DNA from: Aeromonas enteropelogenes
Lineage (GTDB): Bacteria > Pseudomonadota > Gammaproteobacteria > Enterobacterales > Aeromonadaceae
Direction: 5' to 3'
Length of the DNA stretch: 64,000 bases
NCBI RefSeq assembly: GCF_000819845.1
Contig: NZ_CDCG01000002.1
Span: 1-64,000, forward strand
The position numbers were made by a program, and so were the translations under genes. Shown here one piece after another: positions 56,501-64,000 of this stretch. How positions within the stretch are numbered: position 1 is the stretch's first letter; each line of letters starts with the position of its first letter. The notes beneath the pieces are model-generated. The model was not told where the DNA came from, ran no database searches, and saw only the letters and a list, made by a program, of their open reading frames with translations.

Positions 56501-58216
56501 ATGGCTACCGGACAATATCTGCTGTGGAAAGATGCACAGGGACAAGATTTTCGCCCCGTTGCACTGACAGGCACCGATCTGCTCAACGATCGCAATCTCA
56601 ACAAGGGCACCGCCTTTACCGAACAGGAGCGGGCCGACTTCGAGCTCGACGGCTTGCTGCCACCCCAGGTACAAACGTTTGAAGCCCAGCTGGAGCGGGT
56701 CTATCAGGGCTTTCTGAGCGCCTGCAACGATATCGAGAAATACCAGAACCTGCGGGCATTGCAGGATCGCAACGAGACCCTTTTCTATGCCCTGCTGTCG
56801 CGCCATGTGGAGGAGATGACCCCCTACATCTATACCCCGACCGTGGGCAAGGCGTGCCAGGAGTTCAGCCACCGCTTCCAGAAGCCGCGCGGCCTCTACA
56901 TCACCCCGAAAAACGTCGAGGACATGGGCTCCCTGGCCCGCCATCTCGATGCCAAATCCGTGCGCATTATCGTAGTGACCGACAGCCAGGGGATCCTGGG
57001 GATCGGCGATCAGGGGGTGGGCGGCATGGGCATTCCCATCGGCAAGCTCTCCCTCTACACCCTGGGCGCCGGGATCCATCCCGCCTGCTGCCTGCCCATC
57101 GCGCTGGATGTGGGCACCGACAACCAGGCGCTGCTTGATGACCCCATGTATCTGGGTCAGCCCCACAAGCGCATTCGCGGCAAGGAGTATGACGACTTCA
57201 TCGACAAGTTCGTAGCCGGGGTCAAGCGCCACTTCCCCAATGCCGTACTGCAATGGGAAGACTTCAGCAAGTCCAACGCCTTCAACAATCTTTCCCGTTA
57301 TCAGCAGTCGCTGCCTTCCTTCAATGACGATATCCAGGGCACGGGGGCCGTGGTGCTGGCGGGTATCATAGGGGCGGTCAAGGCCAAGGGCGAAAGCCTG
57401 GGTCAGCAGAACTATCTGGTCTATGGCGCCGGTGCCGGCGGGGTCGGGGTGGCGGATCAGATCTGCGCCGGCCTCATCCGCGAGGGCATGGATCCCCAGG
57501 CGGCGCGGGATCGCATCTATATCCTGGATACCCAGGGGCTGGTGTGTGACAACCGCGAGGGGCTTGACGAGTACAAGCGCCGCTATGCCAAGCCGGGCCT
57601 GTTGCTGTCGGGCTGGGACACCGAAGTCCCCGGCAAGGCCAACCTGACTGATGTGCTGCGCCATGTGCCCATCACTGTGTTGCTGGGCACCAGCGGCGCC
57701 GGTGGTGCCTTCAAGGAGCAGCATATCCAGCTGATGCTGACCCATTGCGAACGCCCAATGGTGTTCCCGCTCTCCAATCCGACCGCCAACTGCGAGGCGC
57801 TGCCGGAGGACATCTATCGCTGGAGCAAGGGCAAGGCCATCGTCGCCACCGGCAGCCCGTTCAAGGATGTGCACTACGAGGGGCAGGATTACCGGGTGGG
57901 GCAGGGCAACAACGTCTTCATCTTCCCGGGAGTGGGGCTGGCGGCTATCGTCAGCCAGATCCGCGAGATAAGCCCCGACATCTTCACCACAGCCGCCTTT
58001 GCGCTGGCCGAATGTGTGAGCGAGGTAGATCTGGCGCAAGGGGCGGTTTATCCGCGCATTCGCGAGCTGCGCAGCATCTCGGTGCACGTGGCGACCGCCG
58101 TGCTGAAAGACATAGTGCGCAAGGATCCCGGCCATCCGCTGATCGGTCAGGATCTGCAGCAGCATATCCTGAGCCACATGTGGGAGCCGGTCTACCTGCC
58201 CTATCGCCGGGTGTGA
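56501..58216 (+). CDS. maeA: NAD-dependent malic enzyme
   Basis: A 571-residue malic enzyme that decarboxylates malate to pyruvate with NAD. Conserved features are LNKGTAFTEQERADF, IYTPTVGKACQEFS, the catalytic region RIIVVTDSQGILGIGDQG, metal-site QWEDFSKSNAF and FNDDIQGTGAVVLAG, the Rossmann motif YGAGAGGVGVADQI and FPLSNPTANCEA. The length is normal for E. coli MaeA-type enzymes. Two ATGs (56495 and 56501) are possible; the second has better spacing from the weak GAGA. It is monocistronic. Confidence 0.95.
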   Translation: MATGQYLLWKDAQGQDFRPVALTGTDLLNDRNLNKGTAFTEQERADFELDGLLPPQVQTFEAQLERVYQGFLSACNDIEKYQNLRALQDRNETLFYALLSRHVEEMTPYIYTPTVGKACQEFSHRFQKPRGLYITPKNVEDMGSLARHLDAKSVRIIVVTDSQGILGIGDQGVGGMGIPIGKLSLYTLGAGIHPACCLPIALDVGTDNQALLDDPMYLGQPHKRIRGKEYDDFIDKFVAGVKRHFPNAVLQWEDFSKSNAFNNLSRYQQSLPSFNDDIQGTGAVVLAGIIGAVKAKGESLGQQNYLVYGAGAGGVGVADQICAGLIREGMDPQAARDRIYILDTQGLVCDNREGLDEYKRRYAKPGLLLSGWDTEVPGKANLTDVLRHVPITVLLGTSGAGGAFKEQHIQLMLTHCERPMVFPLSNPTANCEALPEDIYRWSKGKAIVATGSPFKDVHYEGQDYRVGQGNNVFIFPGVGLAAIVSQIREISPDIFTTAAFALAECVSEVDLAQGAVYPRIRELRSISVHVATAVLKDIVRKDPGHPLIGQDLQQHILSHMWEPVYLPYRRV

Positions 58217-58235
58217 TCCGGGCAAGCTTGAAATG

Positions 58236-58263
58236 AAAGGGGGTGGCCATGGCCACCCCCTTT
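58236..58263. terminator. Terminator between maeA and the lipoprotein gene
   Basis: A 13-bp perfect stem AAAGGGGGTGGCC with its complement around AT, followed by TTTGTTTTG on the plus strand. It also suits the convergent lipoprotein transcript. Confidence 0.85.
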
Positions 58264-58293
58264 GTTTTGATACCCAGGCTGTCACCGGCGCGG

Positions 58294-58631
58294 TCAGCTG
58301 CGCAGTGGCAGCCAGCGCCCTGCCTTGCTGCGACAAGCGGTGTCCTGCCACTGCTGGCTGGCTTGGCCTATGTAGAGTTGCTCGCGGTAGTCGCGGCACC
58401 AGAGGCCATTGGGATGGCGAAAGGTGCGCAGCGGCGTGACGCTGCCCGAGTGGCGGTTGGTGGGGTTGAACCAGGTGAGACTCTGGCCCTTGGGGCGGGT
58501 TTGCAGAGCCTCACCCAGCGCCTGGTTGGCCAGCACCACGTCCTGCTTGTCCATCTGGTGGTAGAGCGGGGCCGACTGCTGGGCGGTACAGCCGAACAGC
58601 CACAAGGAGAGGCAGATCAGCAGATAACGGC

Positions 58632-58635
<4 letters not shown>
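58294..58635 (-). CDS. Small lipoprotein with 17-kDa-antigen-like C-terminus
   Basis: A 113-residue protein with a lipoprotein signal (LLICLSLWLFGC, lipid on Cys16). The C-terminal part has SLTWFNPTNRHSGSVTPLRTF and LWCRDYREQL, ending with TACRSKAGRW. This is the pattern of the surface-antigen domain that usually follows a glycine zipper in 17-kDa antigens; the zipper is absent here. It overlaps the Hint protein by 4 bases (ATGA), so the two are co-translated and may work together. Confidence 0.8.
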
Positions 58636-59771
<1,136 letters not shown>

Positions 59772-60076
59772 GGGGGACTCCTTGTCCGGCTGGGTTCACG
59801 TCATCAAGTATAGGGCGGGCTGATGGAGGGGTAGGGGAGCCATTGACAAACAAAACAGCATGGAAAAACGATTGGCGCCGGCCATAAAAGTGCGTAAAAT
59901 CGCTTCCTCGATGCTTGTAGCAACGAATCCCGCCTAAAAAGCCAGTTTCATGCCCTCCCCAAGCAGTAAGAGGTAACAAATGACGCCAGCCGGCTCGTTC
60001 AGTGCCTTGAAAAAGTCTTGTGATAACTGAAAAGTGTCAAATATCCCTGTCAGTTATCAAAAAATTAAGGACATCC
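59772..60076 (+). promoter_or_regulatory. uraA promoter and leader with hairpin
   Basis: A 305-base gap. A sigma70 promoter fits TTGGCG (59872-59877), 17-base spacer and TAAAAT (59895-59900). A 10-bp perfect stem TGATAACTGA (60021-60030) with TCAGTTATCA (60050-60059) lies in the leader, ending 7 bases before the AAGG ribosome site. A second TTGACA is at 59843 but lacks a good -10. Confidence 0.5.
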
Positions 60077-61315
60077 ATGTTTTCCTTAGTCAAGCAAAGC
60101 GTCGCCGGGCTGCAAATCCTGTTTGTCGCCTTCGGTGCCATGGTTCTGGTGCCCCTGCTCACCGGACTTAACCCCGCCATGGCCCTGCTTGGCGCCGGTG
60201 TGGGAACCCTGCTGTTCCAGCTCTGCACCCGCCGTCAGGTTCCGATCTTCCTCGGTTCCAGTTTCGCCTTTATCGCTCCCATCATCTATGCCACCCAGAC
60301 CTGGGGTCTGCCATCCACCATGTTCGGCCTGTTTGCCGCCGGTTTCATGTATTTCATCCTGGCTGCCATCATCCGGGCTCGCGGCATGGGGTTTGTGCAC
60401 AAATTGTTGCCGCCGGTGGTGATTGGCCCGGTGATCATGGTGATTGGCCTCTCCGTCGCCCAGGTTGCTTGCAACATGGCGATGGGCCGTGCCGGTGGTG
60501 AACAGGTAGTGCCTGCCACCACGGCGCTGACCCTGGCGGGCATCTCGCTGGCGGTGACCCTGATTGCTGCCGTGTTCTGCAAGGGCTGGATCAAGCTGAT
60601 CCCCATCCTGTGCGGTGTGATTGCCGGCTATGTCTCTGCCGTGCTGATGGGCCAGGTGAGCTTCGATGGCATGGCCAATGCCCCCTGGCTGGCGTTGCCC
60701 CACTTCGAAACTCCCGAGATCAACTGGGCTGCTGCGCTGTTCATGCTGCCGGTGGCCATCGCCCCCTGCATCGAACATATCGGTGGCGTGCTGGCCATCG
60801 GCGGGGTGACTGGCAAGGATTACACCAAGAATCCGGGTCTGCACCGCACCCTGGCCGGTGACGGTATCGGGGTCTGCTTCGCCGGCCTTATCGGTGGTCC
60901 TCCCGTCACCACCTACGCGGAAGTGACCGGCGCCGTGATGATCACCCGCAACTTCAACCCGGTCACCATGACCTGGGCCGCCGTGTTCGCCATCATTCTG
61001 GCCTTCTTCGGCAAGTTCAACGCCCTGCTCACCTCCATCCCCATGCCGGTGATGGGCGGTATCATGCTGCTGCTGTTCGGATCCATCGCCGCCATCGGTC
61101 TCAAGACCCTGGTGGAGTCCAAGGTGGACCTGGGGTTGTCGCGCAACATCGCCATCGTGGCCGTGACCCTGACCGTGGGTGTCGGCGCGCTGGAGATGAA
61201 GATCGGTGACTTCGCCCTGGCTGGCGTGGGCCTGGCGTCCGTTGCCGCCATCCTGCTCAACCTGATCCTGCCCCAGCACTCCGAAGAGGGTGCCATGGAG
61301 TCCGCCAAGGATTGA
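60077..61315 (+). CDS. uraA: Uracil permease (NCS2 family)
   Basis: A 412-residue inner-membrane proton symporter for uracil with about 14 membrane segments. UraA landmarks are VAFGAMVLVPLLTGLNPAMALLGAG, FLGSSFAFIAP, the substrate-site glutamate in PCIEHIGGVLAIG and the NCS2 signature GLIGGPPVTTYAEVTGAV. The ATG at 60077 has AAGG 7 bases upstream. No upp gene is adjacent, unlike in E. coli. It is followed by its own terminator. Confidence 0.94.
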   Translation: MFSLVKQSVAGLQILFVAFGAMVLVPLLTGLNPAMALLGAGVGTLLFQLCTRRQVPIFLGSSFAFIAPIIYATQTWGLPSTMFGLFAAGFMYFILAAIIRARGMGFVHKLLPPVVIGPVIMVIGLSVAQVACNMAMGRAGGEQVVPATTALTLAGISLAVTLIAAVFCKGWIKLIPILCGVIAGYVSAVLMGQVSFDGMANAPWLALPHFETPEINWAAALFMLPVAIAPCIEHIGGVLAIGGVTGKDYTKNPGLHRTLAGDGIGVCFAGLIGGPPVTTYAEVTGAVMITRNFNPVTMTWAAVFAIILAFFGKFNALLTSIPMPVMGGIMLLLFGSIAAIGLKTLVESKVDLGLSRNIAIVAVTLTVGVGALEMKIGDFALAGVGLASVAAILLNLILPQHSEEGAMESAKD

Positions 61316-61339
61316 GTGGCAACTTGATTGTTCGCATTG

Positions 61340-61361
61340 AAGGCCACCCTTGGGTGGCCTT
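61340..61361 (+). terminator. Terminator of uraA
   Basis: A 10-bp stem AAGGCCACCC/GGGTGGCCTT with a two-base loop (probably four in practice), followed by CTTTATT. Confidence 0.85.
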
Positions 61362-61431
61362 CTTTATTGATGTGCTCCGGGGAATAATCAGGAGCGCCAT
61401 AAAAGATGAGAGGCAAGAAGGCGTCGGGTAG

Positions 61432-61878
61432 TCAGGCTTGCCGGGAGTTGCCTGACCAGGGGGCGACCAGTTTGCACCAGGGGCCGGTTATCTCGCAGTG
61501 TCCGGTCTCTTCGGTCGTCTGCCACCCCAGGCGATGGTAAAACGCCACGGCTGCAGTATTGCGGGTCGCCACCTTGAGACTGGGTTGGCGCCGCGCACTG
61601 GCCAGGCCCTGTTCGAGCAGGGCTCGCCCTATCCCCTGGCCGTGCCAGTCTGCGCTGACATAGAGGTGATGCACAAAGTCATCGGGTTGCCAGATGGCAA
61701 TGAAGCCACACAGATATCCCCCTCGCTCTGCTACCCAGATGGTTTCTCCCTGGGTCTGGGTTGCAAAATCGTCTGCTCTGAAGCAGGCTGGATCGACCCA
61801 GTGAAAGGTGTCCCGACGGCTCTTGAGAAACAGGTTGGCAAGATGGTGCCTGTCTTCTGGTGCCATGAGTCGGATCAT
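61432..61878 (-). CDS. GNAT family N-acetyltransferase
   Basis: A 148-residue acetyltransferase with VHHLYVSADWHGQGIGRALLEQGL, containing the acetyl-CoA loop (Q-G-I-G), and the C-terminal AFYHRLGWQ. The substrate is unknown. GGGAG lies 8 bases before the ATG at 61878, which is preferred to the longer frame from 61914. It is single, between uraA and the SRPBCC gene. Confidence 0.85.
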   Translation of the reverse strand: MIRLMAPEDRHHLANLFLKSRRDTFHWVDPACFRADDFATQTQGETIWVAERGGYLCGFIAIWQPDDFVHHLYVSADWHGQGIGRALLEQGLASARRQPSLKVATRNTAAVAFYHRLGWQTTEETGHCEITGPWCKLVAPWSGNSRQA

Positions 61879-62028
61879 GATGATCTCCCTGTTGAGGTGG
61901 TTGAGCGCTGGCAATACTTTGCAGCACGAGGCAGATAAGAAGGGTGTGATTAAGCGCTGTCCATTGTCTTTGCCCTGAGGCTATACTGCCGGAGTCCCCT
62001 GTATGGATGGCTTGAGGATCGCTGATTT

Positions 62029-62529
62029 ATGGAAAATAAACAGATAGAAGGCAACATTTTTGTTCCTGCTCACATCGACGATGTCTGGCATGCCTGGACA
62101 ACCGAGAGCGGTCTGCGCAGTTTTCTTGCTCCCGAGTGCCTGATGGTGGCGGAACCGAATGGTCCTTTCGAGATCTATTTCAGGCCAGATGCCCCACTGG
62201 GAGAGCGAGGCAGCGAAGGGTGCAGGGTGATGGCGGTCATGCCCTATGACCTGCTCAGCTTCAGCTGGAATTTCCCACCTTTTCTGTCTCATATCCGCCA
62301 GCAAAAAACCCAGGTCAGCCTGCGTTTCGTGCCCGAAGGGCAGGGTACCCGGCTTTATTTCCTGCAAACCGGCTGGGCCAATGATCCTGACTGGGAGCAG
62401 GGCTATGCCTATTTCAGGGAGGAGTGGCTGGAACTCAGCCTGCCAAGGTTGCAGTACCGGTTTACCCACGGGCCCATCGACTGGAACAATCCCCCCGACA
62501 AATCCCAGCTCAAATCGCTGGCCCAGTAA
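62029..62529 (+). CDS. SRPBCC / AHSA1 domain protein
   Basis: A 166-residue soluble protein with the START-like fold of the AHSA1 family: an N-terminal GNIFVPAHIDDVWHAWTTESGLRSF seen in pieces, a central strand CRVMAVMPYDLLSFSWNFP and C-terminal FREEWLELSLPRLQ. These proteins bind hydrophobic ligands in a cavity; no specific ligand can be proposed. GAGG is about 12 bases before the ATG. Confidence 0.8.
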   Translation: MENKQIEGNIFVPAHIDDVWHAWTTESGLRSFLAPECLMVAEPNGPFEIYFRPDAPLGERGSEGCRVMAVMPYDLLSFSWNFPPFLSHIRQQKTQVSLRFVPEGQGTRLYFLQTGWANDPDWEQGYAYFREEWLELSLPRLQYRFTHGPIDWNNPPDKSQLKSLAQ

Positions 62530-62544
62530 GCCGGACATAAAAAA

Positions 62545-62564
62545 AACCGGCCAAAAGGCCGGTT
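62545..62564 (-). terminator. Terminator of glk
   Basis: An 8-bp stem AACCGGCC/GGCCGGTT with an AAAA loop, followed on the minus strand by a run of eight T. It lies about 160 bases after the glk stop and 15 bases after the convergent SRPBCC gene, where it can also act. Confidence 0.75.
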
Positions 62565-62725
62565 GAAACAGTTCAGGCTTGTCAGGTGACAAACGTAACC
62601 AGTGGATGAGAGAGGTTTCCACTCCATGTGAAGTCCAGCCCTCTTGATTACGTGACGTCACTTTATGTCATGGTCACTGAATCGAGGCTGAACCATGGCA
62701 TGATCCTTGCGGTGGCAGGCTTTGC

Positions 62726-63694
62726 TCATATCTTGAGTCCCATCGACTGGCGCAAATAGGCTCCCGCGCCGAGTAGTCCCGGACCCTCATGGGTGATCAG
62801 AAATACCGGGATATCCTTGAGGTAGGATTTGAAACGCCCCTTGTCTTCAAACGCCACCCGAAAACCCGAGCCGGTAAAGAACTCCTGGAAGCGCGGCACT
62901 ATGCCGCCCGCAATATAGACGTCGCCAAAGGTGCCCATGTTGAGCGCCAGGTTGCCGGCAAAACGGCCCATCAGCACGCAGAACAGGCTCAAGGTGCGGC
63001 GACAGTCCAGGCATGAGTTGGCCAGGGCGCGCTCGGTAATGTCTTTCGGCGCCAGTGCTTCGGGTTCGCGACCATCGGATTTCACCAGGCCGCGATAGAG
63101 ATTGACCAGCCCCGGGCCAGAGAGGAAACGCTCGGCCGAGACATGGCCCAGCTCGCCACGCATCACCTGCAAAACGGCGTCTTCCTCTTCGCTGTTGGCG
63201 GCAAAATCCACATGCCCCCCTTCACCCGGCAGGCTCAGCCACTGCTCACCCGCCTTGACCAGATGGGCCACGCCAAGGCCGGTGCCAGCCCCATAGATGG
63301 CGATGGGCTTGCCTGCCACGGGGGCCCCTCCGCCCAGCTGGATGCGATCTTCTTCCGGCAGCACGGGAACGGCCATGGAGACGGCGGTAAAGTCGTTGAT
63401 CACCAGCAGGCGCTCAAGACCGAGATTGGCCTGCATCTCCTTGATAGAGAATTCCCAGCTGTGGTTGGTCATCGCGACCCAGTCACCATTGATGGGGCAG
63501 GCGATGGCGATGCAAGCCTCGCTGACTTTTGCTACGTGCTCATCCAGATAGAGGCGTACGACGGCTTCGAGAGAGGGGTGGGCAAGACCTGAATAGGTTT
63601 TTGCCTGGGAGATAGTGCCGGTGGCCAGCTCACACAGGGCCAGACGCGCATTGGTACCGCCGACATCGCCGACCAGCGCATGGGTATGCTGCAT
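62726..63694 (-). CDS. glk: Glucokinase
   Basis: A 322-residue ATP-dependent glucokinase, near-identical in layout to E. coli Glk (321 residues). It has phosphate motif [15 protein letters not shown], sugar-site [20 protein letters not shown], catalytic Asp in [21 protein letters not shown] and [10 protein letters not shown], and adenosine motif IAGGIVPRF. The ATG at 63694 has AAGGAG 6 bases upstream; the longer frame to 63766 has no support. Confidence 0.96.
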   Translation of the reverse strand: MQHTHALVGDVGGTNARLALCELATGTISQAKTYSGLAHPSLEAVVRLYLDEHVAKVSEACIAIACPINGDWVAMTNHSWEFSIKEMQANLGLERLLVINDFTAVSMAVPVLPEEDRIQLGGGAPVAGKPIAIYGAGTGLGVAHLVKAGEQWLSLPGEGGHVDFAANSEEEDAVLQVMRGELGHVSAERFLSGPGLVNLYRGLVKSDGREPEALAPKDITERALANSCLDCRRTLSLFCVLMGRFAGNLALNMGTFGDVYIAGGIVPRFQEFFTGSGFRVAFEDKGRFKSYLKDIPVFLITHEGPGLLGAGAYLRQSMGLKI

Positions 63695-64000
63695 AACAAC
63701 TCCTTCGTTACAGGCTTCGGACGACCGTTGGCGTCCCGAGATTATTGTTGGATTGTGACGAACCATTCTATCCGAGCTCGGCCCCGCTCACCCACCGGAA
63801 CGGCACAAACGTGCGCCTGCTCACAGTGTTGTTGCTTTGCAACATTTGTAAGCGCTTTCAGGGCAAGGTGACGTTTTGTAACGAAAAGTACGAAATAATT
63901 AGAGATGAGTCATACTTTGTATGGCAGGTGTTAGTTGCGATAACCACTTGTCTTGTATAGTCATCAGGTTGATTGGAAACCTGCTTAGCCGTAAGTTGAG
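63695..64000 (-). promoter_or_regulatory. glk upstream region with LacI-type operator
   Basis: 306 bases with no gene visible before the window ends. At 63847-63860 lies TGTAAGCGCTTTCA, a 14-base near-palindrome with the central CG typical of operators for LacI/GalR-family regulators. It is about 150 bases upstream of glk. It may control glk or a divergent gene beyond the window. Confidence 0.5.

Noticed and set aside
63943..63965. TTGTATAG-containing sequence near the window end, resembling a GntR/HutC-type operator
   Set aside because: Only one arm is convincing and the downstream gene lies outside the window, so a regulator cannot be assigned.

Overview
The window looks like a chromosomal segment of an Aeromonas-type gammaproteobacterium. 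It is GC-rich (about 60% by eye) and its proteins resemble enterobacterial and Vibrio families (topA, glk, maeA, astB, yfhL, yeeA, ybfA, chiS). It carries a Vibrio-like chitobiose uptake cluster and a Shewanella-like formate dehydrogenase cluster. This assignment is inference from gene content; no 16S gene is present.

Layout. Positions 1-4800 hold the end of an MFS transporter, a globin-coupled diguanylate cyclase, small conserved proteins, and the tRNA-hydroxylation gene trhP with ferredoxin yfhL. The 3' end of yfhL is followed by two extra in-frame 108-bp copies of its own C-terminal coding segment. Positions 4870-10500 hold three identical tRNA-Tyr genes, a lone astB, topA and an alkyltransferase-like gene. 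Positions 10466-26343 (all minus strand) hold a PAS chemoreceptor and a chitobiose/GlcNAc regulon: GH20, GlcNAc kinase, GH9, a five-gene ABC importer, and the regulator ChiS. Positions 26500-34500 hold tRNA-Gly and tRNA-Cys, small proteins, a four-gene bufferin operon (bufABCD, copper-binding RiPP), an acetyltransferase, a soluble PAS chemoreceptor and a DUF3332 lipoprotein.

Positions 34500-56300 are the most coherent block: a YeeA-like FUSC protein, MobB-MoeA fusion, MobA, tungstate importer TupABC, a sigma54 two-component system, an HTH-PBP regulator, FdhD, DUF3305/DUF3306, a multi-cluster ferredoxin, a TorD-type chaperone, a Tat-targeted small protein and FdhABC. Together they can import tungstate (or molybdate), build the bis-guanylyl cofactor, sulfurate it, mature the enzyme and export it. 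Both the tupA promoter and the ferredoxin-fdh promoter fit the sigma54 consensus, and both have paired copies of the same palindrome (GACA-N3-TGTC) upstream. This suggests the adjacent response regulator/kinase pair controls metal uptake and the enzyme together; it is the main candidate for an undescribed system here. An AT-rich DUF3644-like gene with a HEPN-type R-x4-H motif, flanked on one side by inverted REP-like repeats, interrupts this block.

Positions 56400-64000 hold malic enzyme maeA, a lipoprotein plus an exported intein-like (Hint) protein with Ser-Asp and His-Ala-Gly-Gly repeats, uracil permease uraA, an acetyltransferase, an SRPBCC protein and glucokinase glk. No CRISPR array, rRNA, prophage or insertion sequence was recognised.
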